A stretch of 64,000 nt of DNA from Hymenobacter sp. YIM 151858-1 (lineage in GTDB: Bacteria; Bacteroidota; Bacteroidia; Cytophagales; Hymenobacteraceae). Each line of letters starts with the position of its first letter. Position 1 is the first letter of the stretch. Below the pieces are notes generated by a model. That model was not told the DNA's origin, searched no databases, and saw only the letters and a program-made list of their open reading frames with translations. The DNA is taken from positions 3,286,001-3,350,000 of the forward strand of contig NZ_CP110136.1 of the NCBI RefSeq assembly GCF_025979705.1, in the 5' to 3' direction. This document shows positions 43,868 to 52,158 of the stretch, piece by piece. The position numbers and the translations under genes are program-made.

Positions 43868-43904
43868 CAACGGCCCCGCCCACCCAGGGCGGGGCCGTTG
43901 TTTG
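43868..43904 (+). terminator. Terminator of the TlpA-like gene
   Basis: CAACGGCCCCGCC (43868-43880) pairs with GGCGGGGCCGTTG (43888-43900), followed by TTTGTG. Confidence 0.75.
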
Positions 43905-43998
43905 TGCAGCGCTGAGCGGTGCTTGGCGCTGGCGCCGCAGGCGCCAAGGCGGAACCGCGCCGTTTGGGTTGTGGCAGCGCAGTAGCACTGGGAAAACT

Positions 43999-44225
43999 GG
44001 CGCGAGTCTTAGCGCGTTAGCGCGCGACTCGTGCCGCAGCATTGCGGGGAGTCTCCGACTCCCGGGCGTTGCACGGAGCGGCCTAGGTGCCGCTGGTTGC
44101 TGAAGCATGAGGCACCTCACGCCGCCCAGTCGTTTCCTAGGTGCTGTTCAAAGTACAGGAGTCTGGAGACTCCCCGCCATGCTGCGGCGCGAGTCTTAGC
44201 GCGCTAACGCGCTAAGACTCGCGCC
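43999..44225. repeat. 65-bp inverted repeat pair GGCGCGAGTCTTAGCGCG...
   Basis: Copies at 43999-44063 and 44158-44225, in opposite orientation, share GGCGCGAGTCTTAGCGCG-TTAGCGCG and then CGCAGCAT.GCGGGGAGTCTCC. The second contains a perfect inner palindrome (44188-44225). REP/BIME-like. Confidence 0.7.
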
Positions 44226-44333
44226 AGGATTTACCGTTTGGCTCATACTGCGCAACTCCGTATGGTTGGCTTCGCCAACCGCGCCGAGTGCCACTCAGCG
44301 CTACACAGCAACGGCGGTTTACCAGCCATTCGC

Positions 44334-44341
44334 GACCTTTG
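44334..44341 (+). promoter_or_regulatory. -7-like box GACCTTTG of the radical SAM gene
   Basis: One mismatch to TAnnTTTG; 5 nt before the ATG at 44347. Suggests a nearly leaderless message. Confidence 0.4.
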
Positions 44342-44346
44342 CAACC

Positions 44347-45369
44347 ATGCGCTCCACCCTCCGCGACGGGCTGAACTTCTTTTCCAAGCTTACGCCCCTG
44401 CGGGCCCTGAACGCCGTGCAGGTAACGGGCTCCTACGTGCTGAGCCGCCTCACCAACCGCTCGCGGGCGTGGGGGCTGCCCATGGCCGTGTCGCTGGAGC
44501 CTACTACCTCGTGCAACCTGCGCTGCCCCGAGTGCCCCAGCGGCTTGCGCTCCTTTACGCGACCTACGGGCATGCTCGAAGGCGAGGTGTTTTACCGCAC
44601 CATCGATGAGCTGGCGCCGCGCCTGTGGTACCTCACCTTCTACTTTCAGGGCGAGCCGTACCTGCACCCACAGTTCCTCGACATGGTGCAGTACGCCGCG
44701 CGCAAGAAGATTTACACCGCCACCAGCACCAACGCCCACTACCTCACCGAGGCCAACGCCAAGAAGACCGTGGAAAGCGGCCTCGACCGGCTTATCGTGT
44801 CGCTCGATGGCACCACGCAGGAGGTGTACCAGCAGTACCGCGTGGGCGGCCGTTTGGATAAAGTGCTGGAAGGCGTGAAGCGCGTGGTAAAGTACAAGCA
44901 GGAGCTGGGCAGCGCCACGCCGCGCATCATTTTCCAGTTTTTGGTGGTGCGCCCCAACGAGCACCAGATCGACGAAGCCCGGCAGCTGGCCCGCGACCTG
45001 GGCGTGGACGACGTGTGGTTTAAAACCGCCCAGATCTACGACTACCAGCAAGGCTCGCCGCTCATCCCCACCATCGACTACTACTCGCGCTACCAGAACA
45101 ATCAAGACGGTACCTGGAGCATCAAAAACCGCCTGCTCAACCACTGCTGGAAGATGTGGCACTCCTGCGTGATTACCTGGGACGGGCTGGTAGTGCCCTG
45201 CTGCTTCGACAAGGACGCCGAGTACCGCCTAGGTGATTTGAAGGGCCAGACCTTTCGGCAGCTGTGGCACGGGCCCAAGTACCAAGACTTCCGCAAAGCC
45301 CTGCTCAAAGGCCGCGACCAGGTAGAAATGTGCCGCAACTGCACCGAGGGCACGCGGGTGTGGGGGTAG
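44347..45369 (+). CDS. Radical SAM protein with SPASM domain
   Basis: 340 aa. Radical SAM motif TSCNLRCPEC (CxxxCxxC) at about residue 57, then barrel segments (TFYFQGEPYLHPQFLDMV, LIVSLDGTTQEVYQQYRVGG). The C-terminal SPASM-type region has VPCCFDKDAEYRLGDL and VEMCRNCTEG for extra clusters. Such enzymes act on peptides or carry out other radical chemistry; no precursor peptide gene is beside it, and the substrate is unknown. ATG 44347 is the first after the long repeat region; an upstream TTG at 44266 lies inside a hairpin. Confidence 0.88.
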   Translation: MRSTLRDGLNFFSKLTPLRALNAVQVTGSYVLSRLTNRSRAWGLPMAVSLEPTTSCNLRCPECPSGLRSFTRPTGMLEGEVFYRTIDELAPRLWYLTFYFQGEPYLHPQFLDMVQYAARKKIYTATSTNAHYLTEANAKKTVESGLDRLIVSLDGTTQEVYQQYRVGGRLDKVLEGVKRVVKYKQELGSATPRIIFQFLVVRPNEHQIDEARQLARDLGVDDVWFKTAQIYDYQQGSPLIPTIDYYSRYQNNQDGTWSIKNRLLNHCWKMWHSCVITWDGLVVPCCFDKDAEYRLGDLKGQTFRQLWHGPKYQDFRKALLKGRDQVEMCRNCTEGTRVWG

Positions 45370-45400
45370 GCTGGTTCGATTCAGGGAAGGATTAAAAGCA

Positions 45401-46303
45401 CGTCATGCTGAGCTTGCCGAAGCATCTCTACCGCTTCGTCTGAGTTTCAGACAGCCCACTTGCAACATGGCTGAGATAGAGGACCTAGACCCCGCAATTA
45501 GACGGATAGTCAATTCTGAACTTGTTCTTCAGCACTTCGGCTATTGGCCGAGTTTTCATGACGCCGGTATTGGCAAGGTGACCTTTGAAGTTCATCCTTC
45601 ATCCGGGGCAGCAGTGACGTTTGTGATAGAGGCTTGTGAAACGACCGATGAAGTCACAGAACAAGGCCACTATAAACAGATAAAGCACTGCGACATCGAG
45701 CTTCAATTTCTTGGTATACAAGAAACGGTTTTGGGGTTCGACCATCAGCCGATCATTTTCGGGCTTGACTTTGAAGAGCGCGGCAACCTCATAGAATGTG
45801 GGTTTGCTTCCTCTGCTGATACCCGGATAATAGTTGCTGAGAAGGTGTCGGTCTTAAGTTTGACGCCTACCGCTCCTCCTACGGATGAGCCAGAAGAAGT
45901 TGAGCAGGTAAACCCGGACGAGCCGATGGATGCAAAAAACATCTTCATTTCAAGTCAGCATAGGCTAGCCGATTTCGATTGGTCAGACTTGATTTATGTT
46001 GGCCTTGATTATGAACAGGCGAATGAGTACAAGACAGAAAAAGTGGCAGAGTACGCCTATACACTTTTTGATGAAGACGATGTATACGTCGTTCTTGGAC
46101 GCCATGACTCTTACCGGTCAACCTTAAAAGATGCTCTAAGTAGGATAAGTACGTTTTTGAAAACGACGAATGTAGACCTCTGCAACCTCTCGTTTACAAA
46201 GGCTATGAGGTTTAACAAGATTGGTGTCATGTCCTACGGGCACAAGCGCAATCTGGCTTCCGCAACAAAGCGGTAGAGATACTTCGACAAGCTCAGCATG
46301 ACG
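45401..46303. mobile_element. Putative single-gene cassette framed by 35-bp inverted repeats
   Basis: Left repeat 45401-45435 and right repeat 46269-46303 are inverted copies matching at 33 of 35 positions (core CGTCATGCTGAGCTTG). Between them lies one gene that is visibly richer in A/T than its surroundings. The right repeat overlaps the last codons of that gene. The repeats belong to the REP-like family seen elsewhere. No transposase and no clear target-site duplication; whether the unit is mobile is an inference. Confidence 0.5.
45467..46276 (+). CDS. Imm50-like (FGYWPSFHDA) protein within repeat-framed cassette
   Basis: 269 aa. The N-terminal 130 residues have LQHFGYWPSFHDAGIGKVTF, YKQIKHCDIELQFLGIQE and NLIECGFAS, resembling the Imm50 immunity family. 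Residues 150-269 (QHRLADFDWSDLIYVGLDYE, EYAYTLFDEDDVYVVLGRHDS) form a second domain I do not recognise. The codons are far more A/T-rich than those of neighbours, pointing to recent transfer. No toxin gene is next to it. It sits between near-perfect inverted repeats. Confidence 0.6.
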   Translation: MAEIEDLDPAIRRIVNSELVLQHFGYWPSFHDAGIGKVTFEVHPSSGAAVTFVIEACETTDEVTEQGHYKQIKHCDIELQFLGIQETVLGFDHQPIIFGLDFEERGNLIECGFASSADTRIIVAEKVSVLSLTPTAPPTDEPEEVEQVNPDEPMDAKNIFISSQHRLADFDWSDLIYVGLDYEQANEYKTEKVAEYAYTLFDEDDVYVVLGRHDSYRSTLKDALSRISTFLKTTNVDLCNLSFTKAMRFNKIGVMSYGHKRNLASATKR

Positions 46304-46326
46304 CGTTGTAAACGCTACAGAAAACA

Positions 46327-46363
46327 AAAACGGGGCGTTGCCGCAGTGGCAACGCCCCGTTTT
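46327..46363. terminator. Bidirectional terminator between cassette and M16 gene
   Basis: 16-bp arms AAAACGGGGCGTTGCC (46327-46342) and its complement (46348-46363), with T's on both ends. Convergent stops on either side. Confidence 0.85.
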
Positions 46364-46390
46364 GCTGCGGGGGCAGGTGAGACTTAGGGC

Positions 46391-49300
46391 TTAGTCGGCC
46401 TTTTCGGTTTTCACTTTCTCCTTGCCGCCGTCTTCGTCCGACTTCTGCTTGCGCTTGGCTTTGTTGCCGTCGGCGTCTTTCACTTTGGTCTTGCTCTTCT
46501 TGTCGGAAGTAGCGGGGGCGGCGGGGGCAGCGGCCGGGGCCGGAGCAGCTTCGGCGGCTACGGCCGGGGCCACGGGGTTGCCGTCGGCATCGAGCTCAAT
46601 TACCTCGTAACCAAGCTGGCGCAGCTCGGGCAGGTACTTCTTGTCGCCCACGGTTACGATATACATGTTCTCGGCGGGCAGGTACTTCTGCGCCATGGCC
46701 GCTACATCTTCCTTGGTCAGCTTCTGCAGAATTTCGGTCTGCTTGGCTACGTAGTCGGTGGGCAGGTCGTACTCTACCAGGCGCGCCAGGAAGCTGGCCT
46801 TCTGCTGGCCGGTTTCGTACTTCAGGGCGTCGCTCTGGCCGATGGAAGCCTTCAGGAACTCCAGCTCCTCGTCGGTGATGCCGGTTTTGCGGAACGTCTC
46901 GATTTCCTTCATGAACTCGCGAACCGAAGCCGCTGAGGCATCGGCGCGCACACCGGCCTGCGCCACGTAGGGCCCGGCGTAGCGCGTGCCCTGGAAGCCC
47001 GAGCGGGCGCCGTAGGTGTAGCCTTTATCCTCGCGCAGGTTCAGGTTGATGCGCGAGTTGAAGGCGCCGCCCAGGATGTAGTTCATCAGGTAGGCGCGGT
47101 AGTACTCGCCGGTGGCGTCGTAGGGCAGGCCCAGGTAGCCAATGCGGATTTCCGACTGCGGAGCACCGTCCTTGTTCACGAAGTACAGCTTCGTTTTATC
47201 GGCCTTGGCAGCCATGTTGCCGGCGGGCAGCGTCACGGCTTTCTGCTGCCACTGGCTCAGGAAGCCCAGCTTCGGCTCGATGGATTTCTGCGCGGCGTCG
47301 CTCACCACCACCAGGTGGCTGATGTTGGGTGCGTAGTTTTCCTGGTAAAACTTCTTCACGTCGTCGAGCGTGAGGGCCGACACGGTAGCGGCCGTACCCG
47401 AGGTGGGCACGCTCATGATGTCGCCGGCACCGTAGAGCAGGCGCGCGAAGGTTTTATCGGCCACCATCACCGGCTGCGTGTTCTGGTTGGCAATGCCTTC
47501 CAGCGTCTGCTTTTTCAGGCGGTCGAAATCGGCCTGGTCGAAGCGCGGGTGCAGCAGGCGCTGCTCCAGCAGGGCCAGCGTCTTGTCGAGGTTTTTGGTC
47601 AGCGACTGCACGTACACCGTGGTGTTGTCGGTGCCGGGGCTTACCGAAATCTGGCTGCCCAGCTTCTCGAGCTCGGCCGAAAACTGCTCGGCGGTGTACT
47701 TCTCGGTGCCTTCGTTCAGCAACGAAGCCGTGAGCGAGGCGATACCAGCCTTGTTGCGGTCGTTCTGCTCGAGGCGGTGGCCACCGCGGATGGTGAGCAG
47801 CATGGTCGTCGTCGGCATTTCGGCGTTTTGCGTGCCGATTACCTTCAGCTTGTTGGGCAGCTCGCTCTTCCACACGGCGGGCACGGCCACCATGGGGCTG
47901 GCGCCGGCCTTGGGCTGCTTGGTGCGGTCGAAGTTGTCGGTGGCCTTCACGTACTTCAGGCCGGCGTACTCGTCTTTGGGGGCCTTGAAGCCGTCCTTCG
48001 ATACGGTGTAGTTGTCGGCTTTGGCAACGAGGTCGGGCGAGGTTTTGGGCACCACGCTCAGCACCACGGCGTGCTTGCCCTGGATGTACTGCTTGAACAC
48101 GCGCTGCACATCGGCCTTGGTGAGCGACTGAATGCGCTTCAGCTCCACGGGCAGCAGGTTGGGGTTGCCGGTGAGGTACTGGTAGGCGGCCAGGGTGCTC
48201 ACTTTGCCGCTCACGCTGTTGAGGCGGTTGATGAGGCTGGCTTCGGCCGAGGCTTTGTAGCGGGCCACGTCTTCGTCGCTGATGCCGCGCTTGGCCAGCT
48301 CGTCGATGGAAGCGCGCATGGTGGCTTCGAGGTCGGCGAGGGGCTTGCCGGGGTAGCTTAGGCCCACCAGCGTAAACTCACCGCTCAGCTCGGAGGTGGG
48401 GTGGTACGACTGGGCTTGCACGGCCTTTTGGGCCTTCACCAGGTTTTGGTACAGCGGCGAGGTTTTCGAGCCGCCCAGGATTTCGGCCAGGGCGTCGAGG
48501 GGTACTTCGTCGGGGTGGTTTTGGGGCACCGTCGGGAACACCATCTGCAGCATCGGGAAACGAACGTTGTCCTGGTAGCTGGTGTAGCGGTCCTGCGTCA
48601 GCTGCGGGGTGGGCAGCTTCATGTTCTGCACCTCGGGCCCGCGCGGAATCGAGCCGAAGTATTTCTCTACGAGCTTCACCACGTCGGCCGCTTTCACGTC
48701 GCCGCCCACGGTTACGGTGGCGTTGTTGGGGCCGTACCAGCGCAGGAAGAAGTTTTTGAGGTCCTGCAGGTCGGAGCGGTTCAGGTCTTCGAGGTAGCCG
48801 ATGGTCAGCCACGAGTAGGGGTGGCCGTAGGGGTACAGCGTTTTGGCCACGTACTCCGAGGCCAGGCCGTAGGGGCGGTTGTCGTAGTTCTGGCCGCGCT
48901 CGTTTTTCACGGTGGCGCGCTGCACCTCAAACTTCTTCTCCGTTACGGCGTCGAGCAAAAAGCCCATGCGGTCGGCCTCCAGCCACAGCGCGGTTTCGAG
49001 CTGGTTCGAGGGTACGGTTTCGAAATAGTTCGTCCGGTCGCGGTTGGTGGTGCCGTTGAGGGTACCGCCGGCGGCCGTTACCGTCTTGAAGTGCTGCTCG
49101 TCGGCTACGTTATCCGAGCCCTGGAACATCATGTGCTCGAAGAAGTGCGCAAAACCCGATTTGCCGATGGTTTCGCGGGCCGAACCCACGTGGTAGGTTA
49201 CGTCGACGTGGGCAATGGGGTCGGAGTGGTCCTCGGCCACAATCAGCGTCAGGCCGTTGGGCAACACGTACTTCTCGTACGGAATAGCCACTTCGCCGGC

Positions 49301-49453
49301 CTTGCGGGTTACTTTTTCGACCAGGCGCGTGCTGCCGGTGGCGGCTTTGGCAGCGGTTTTGGCGGCGGGTTTTGCTTGTGCCTGGGCTAGCTGCGGCGTG
49401 CCTGCCGACAGAAAAGCACCTAGGCCCAGCAGCAACAGTTGGTTGCGGGTCAT
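46391..49453 (-). CDS. M16-family zinc metallopeptidase (two-module)
   Basis: 1020 aa from ATG 49453. Signal peptide (LLLLGLGAFLSAGTPQLAQAQ). First module carries HxxEH in FAHFFEHMMFQG and the downstream Glu in ATVKNERGQNYDN, giving the catalytic zinc site. The second module, from about residue 560, lacks this motif, as in pitrilysin-like and mitochondrial-processing-like enzymes. A Lys/Asp-rich tail ends the protein. Periplasmic peptidase; substrate unknown. An upstream open stretch to 49558 is excluded since it precedes the signal peptide. One CCTAGG (49419). Confidence 0.9.
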   Translation of the reverse strand: MTRNQLLLLGLGAFLSAGTPQLAQAQAKPAAKTAAKAATGSTRLVEKVTRKAGEVAIPYEKYVLPNGLTLIVAEDHSDPIAHVDVTYHVGSARETIGKSGFAHFFEHMMFQGSDNVADEQHFKTVTAAGGTLNGTTNRDRTNYFETVPSNQLETALWLEADRMGFLLDAVTEKKFEVQRATVKNERGQNYDNRPYGLASEYVAKTLYPYGHPYSWLTIGYLEDLNRSDLQDLKNFFLRWYGPNNATVTVGGDVKAADVVKLVEKYFGSIPRGPEVQNMKLPTPQLTQDRYTSYQDNVRFPMLQMVFPTVPQNHPDEVPLDALAEILGGSKTSPLYQNLVKAQKAVQAQSYHPTSELSGEFTLVGLSYPGKPLADLEATMRASIDELAKRGISDEDVARYKASAEASLINRLNSVSGKVSTLAAYQYLTGNPNLLPVELKRIQSLTKADVQRVFKQYIQGKHAVVLSVVPKTSPDLVAKADNYTVSKDGFKAPKDEYAGLKYVKATDNFDRTKQPKAGASPMVAVPAVWKSELPNKLKVIGTQNAEMPTTTMLLTIRGGHRLEQNDRNKAGIASLTASLLNEGTEKYTAEQFSAELEKLGSQISVSPGTDNTTVYVQSLTKNLDKTLALLEQRLLHPRFDQADFDRLKKQTLEGIANQNTQPVMVADKTFARLLYGAGDIMSVPTSGTAATVSALTLDDVKKFYQENYAPNISHLVVVSDAAQKSIEPKLGFLSQWQQKAVTLPAGNMAAKADKTKLYFVNKDGAPQSEIRIGYLGLPYDATGEYYRAYLMNYILGGAFNSRINLNLREDKGYTYGARSGFQGTRYAGPYVAQAGVRADASAASVREFMKEIETFRKTGITDEELEFLKASIGQSDALKYETGQQKASFLARLVEYDLPTDYVAKQTEILQKLTKEDVAAMAQKYLPAENMYIVTVGDKKYLPELRQLGYEVIELDADGNPVAPAVAAEAAPAPAAAPAAPATSDKKSKTKVKDADGNKAKRKQKSDEDGGKEKVKTEKAD

Positions 49454-49698
49454 ACGGTGAGAATAGAGGAGTTTAAGTGAAGCCAAGTTAGGAACTGTCG
49501 GGTAAAACGCGCTGTGCGCTGTAACCTGTTCGCGCGAATGACGTAGGCCGCGCCGCAAGGCTGCGTGCGGAGCTGCCCTGCGGCCGGGTTTTTTAGCGGC
49601 CCGCCGCGGGCACCCGCCGCGCCCTAGGTGCCATTGCTCGGAAAAGCGTTGACAACCCCTTAGGTGCCGCCGGGGCGGCCGGGCGCTGCCGGCAAGCT

Positions 49699-50133
49699 TC
49701 AGAAGGACCGGTAGCGGAAATATTTGGGCTTGAGGCGGCGCCGCACGTAAGCGGGCAGCGGCTCGCCCTGGGCGTAGGCTGCGGCTACCTGCTCGTACCG
49801 CTCCGGGCCAAACCGCTGGGTACGGAACAGGCCGTACCCCATCATCAAACCACCGGCAAGCACGTTCTGGCGCGCTTCTATGCGGCAGTCGGCCAGCACT
49901 GTATCGCGCGGCTGCAGCAGCCCGCTGGTGCCCTGGCCAACCAACGCACTGCCGCCATCGAGGTAACCGGCGCCGCCCTTGCCGCGCTGCTGAAACAAGT
50001 GCCGCACCGCCCGCAAAGTATCGGCGGGGCTGTAGCGGGCGGCACTCAGCGGGCCGGACGGCGGCACGGCGGCGGTTTGGGCAAGGGCCGGAGCGGCCGA
50101 CAGGAGCAGCGGCAAGGCTAACAAGTAGCGCAT
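49699..50133 (-). CDS. Small secreted hypothetical protein
   Basis: 144 aa from ATG 50133. Signal peptide (RYLLALPLLLSAAPALAQ). The mature part has YSPADTLRAVRHLFQQRGKGG, VLADCRIEARQNVLAGGLMMGYGLF and ends with LKPKYFRYRSF, basic. No family recognised. A TAnnTTTG match (TACTTTTG) lies 54 nt upstream (50187-50194). Confidence 0.65.
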   Translation of the reverse strand: MRYLLALPLLLSAAPALAQTAAVPPSGPLSAARYSPADTLRAVRHLFQQRGKGGAGYLDGGSALVGQGTSGLLQPRDTVLADCRIEARQNVLAGGLMMGYGLFRTQRFGPERYEQVAAAYAQGEPLPAYVRRRLKPKYFRYRSF

Positions 50134-50186
50134 GGAGTAATTTCGGCCGAAAAGCAACCCGCCCCGGCCAGCGTGGCCGGGGCAGC

Positions 50187-50194
50187 CAAAAGTA
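50187..50194 (-). promoter_or_regulatory. -7 box TACTTTTG upstream of 50133 gene
   Basis: Exact TAnnTTTG match on minus strand, 54 nt before the ATG. No clear -33 box. Confidence 0.4.
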
Positions 50195-50250
50195 GCAACC
50201 GCCCGCGTGCGGCCAAAGCCCCCTCGGCGGACGAGGCGGCCCTAGGTGCG

Positions 50251-52086
50251 TTAGCGCGCCAACAGCACCTTTTGCTGCCAGGTGCCCGCGGCGGTGGTTA
50301 GCCGGATGATGTACACGCCCGTCGGCAACGCCCCGGCCCGCAGCGTTACGGTGTGCCGGCCGGCGGCGTGGCGGCCCTCGGCCAGCTGGGCTACCAGGCG
50401 CCCAGTTAGGTCGTAGGCGCGTACGCTGGCCTGGCCGGCCGTCGGCAACCGGAAGCTTAGCTGCGTGCTTTCGCCGAAGGGGTTGGGGAAGGCCGGCTCC
50501 AGGGCAGCAGTAGCCGCGGCGGCGCGGTTGGCCAGCACCGTGGTAAACTGCCCTACGGGCGCGCTTTCGTTGTGCAGCCGATCGAGGGCCGTAACGGTGT
50601 ACAGGTACTGCGGCGTGCCCGTTTGGGCCGGTACCCGGTAGCTCGTGCTATCCTGCACCGACAGCAGGTGCGCCGCATTGGCTACATCGGCGGCGGTGGC
50701 GGGGCCAGGGTGGTACGGTGCGCGGTACACCGCGTACCAGCGGGCCAGCTCACCATCGGGGGCGGCGGGGCCGGGCTGCCAGCTGAGCCGTACCGAGCCG
50801 GTGGCTTCGGTTTGCATGCTGGCCTGCACCGGCGTGGTGGGCGGTACGGCGTCTTTCCAGGGCATGGTGGGCGGCAGGGCCCGGTGCCGGTAGAAGTTGG
50901 TGCGCAGCGAGTCGGCTACCCCCAGGGGGTTGGCCAGCAGCTCGGTGCTTTTGTAAAACATGCTGCCCTGCACATTGGCTTGCTGCCGCGCCAGGCGCAG
51001 CTGCGTGGGTATTTGCGTGGGCTGATTAAAGGCATCGGTGGCCGAGGCGCTTACCTTGTAGGCGGCATGGCCGATGTACACGTGGCGCGGCATGGTGCCG
51101 AGCACCTGCTGGCTCCACCAGGGCACGATCAGGTCGTAGCGGGCGGCGGCGGTGCTGGTGGTCCAGTACACTTGCGGCGCGAGGTAATCAACCCAGCCTT
51201 GCTGCAGCCACAGGCGCGAGTCGGCAAAAATATCGGCGTAGCTCTGGAAGGCCGTGGTGGCGGTGCCGCCCACGCTGGTGCCGTTGCGCCACACGCCGGG
51301 CGGCGAAATACCAAACTTTACACGCGGTTTGGCTGCCCGAATACTATCGGAAACGGTGCGCACAAACAGGTTGACGTTGTCGCGGCGCCAGTCGTTTTTG
51401 TTGCTGATGCCGCGCGGATCGGCCGCAAAGGCCGCGTCGTCGTCGAAGGCCAGGCCGCTTTGCGGGGCGGGGTAAAAGTAGTCGTCGAAGTGAATGGCAT
51501 CCACGTCGTAGCGGCGCACCACGTGCATCACCACCTGGGTAAGGTAGGCGCGCACGGCGGGCAGGCCGGGGTTCAGCACGCGCAGGGTGCCGTAGGGCAC
51601 TACCCAATCGGGATGCAGCTTGCTCACGTGGTGATCGGCCACGCTGGCGGTGTTGGCGTTGGTTACGGCGCGGTACGGGTTCAGCCAGGCATGAAACTCG
51701 AGCCCGCGCTTGTGCGCCTCGGCAATCATAAACGCCAAGGGGTCGTAGAGCGGCTGCGGCGCGCGGCCCTGCTGGCCCGTCAGCCACTCGCTCCAAGGCT
51801 CCAGGGGGCTGGGGTAAATGGCATCGGCCGACGCCCGAATCTGCACCACCACCGCGTTGATGCCGTTGGCCTTGTGGCGGTCGAGCAGGCTGATGAAATC
51901 GGCGCGCTGCTGCGCGGGCGTCAGGGTTTTGCTGCGGGGCCAATCGAGGTTGAACACGTGCGCCACCCACACGGCGCGCATTTCGCGCTTGGGCTGGGCG
52001 GGCGTTTGGGCCTGGGCACCTAGGGTCAGGCCCGCGAGCAGCAGGGCGCAGCCCGCGCGGGCTGCATAAGTGTAAGCTTGTTTCAT
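50251..52086 (-). CDS. GHL10 family hydrolase with FnIII and T9SS sorting domain
   Basis: 611 aa. Signal peptide, then a GHL10 (DUF187-like) TIM barrel: MRAVWVAHVFNLDWPRS, ADAIYPSPLEPWSEWLTGQQ, LEFHAWLNPYRA, DAIHFDDYFYP, FGISPPGVW and YLAPQVYW. This family acts on glycans, often outside the cell. A fibronectin-III module (SVRLSWQPGPAAPDGELARWY) follows, and the last 80 residues are a T9SS type A sorting domain (AFPNPFGESTQLSF, VRAYDLTGRLVAQL, PTGVYIIRLTTA). It is thus secreted through the type IX system. One CCTAGG (52019). Confidence 0.9.
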   Translation of the reverse strand: MKQAYTYAARAGCALLLAGLTLGAQAQTPAQPKREMRAVWVAHVFNLDWPRSKTLTPAQQRADFISLLDRHKANGINAVVVQIRASADAIYPSPLEPWSEWLTGQQGRAPQPLYDPLAFMIAEAHKRGLEFHAWLNPYRAVTNANTASVADHHVSKLHPDWVVPYGTLRVLNPGLPAVRAYLTQVVMHVVRRYDVDAIHFDDYFYPAPQSGLAFDDDAAFAADPRGISNKNDWRRDNVNLFVRTVSDSIRAAKPRVKFGISPPGVWRNGTSVGGTATTAFQSYADIFADSRLWLQQGWVDYLAPQVYWTTSTAAARYDLIVPWWSQQVLGTMPRHVYIGHAAYKVSASATDAFNQPTQIPTQLRLARQQANVQGSMFYKSTELLANPLGVADSLRTNFYRHRALPPTMPWKDAVPPTTPVQASMQTEATGSVRLSWQPGPAAPDGELARWYAVYRAPYHPGPATAADVANAAHLLSVQDSTSYRVPAQTGTPQYLYTVTALDRLHNESAPVGQFTTVLANRAAAATAALEPAFPNPFGESTQLSFRLPTAGQASVRAYDLTGRLVAQLAEGRHAAGRHTVTLRAGALPTGVYIIRLTTAAGTWQQKVLLAR

Positions 52087-52158
52087 GAAGGATAGAGCGG
52101 GTAGGAATGGAACGGGCTGTAAGTATAGCACTTCGGCCCCTCCTACCCCACTGCCGGC

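Larger units (their letters stand above)
43845..44346. other. 502-bp intergenic region with repeat pair
   Basis: Contains the terminator (43868-43904), a 65-bp inverted repeat pair (43999-44063 / 44158-44225), CCTAGG at 43850, 44082 and 44136, and a GGTTGGC/GCCAACC hairpin (44264-44280). No gene seen; a TTG-started extension of the radical SAM gene through 44266 is considered an artefact. Confidence 0.7.

Noticed and set aside
45401-46303. Insertion sequence
   Set aside because: Inverted repeats are present but no transposase and no evident target-site duplication; called a putative cassette only.
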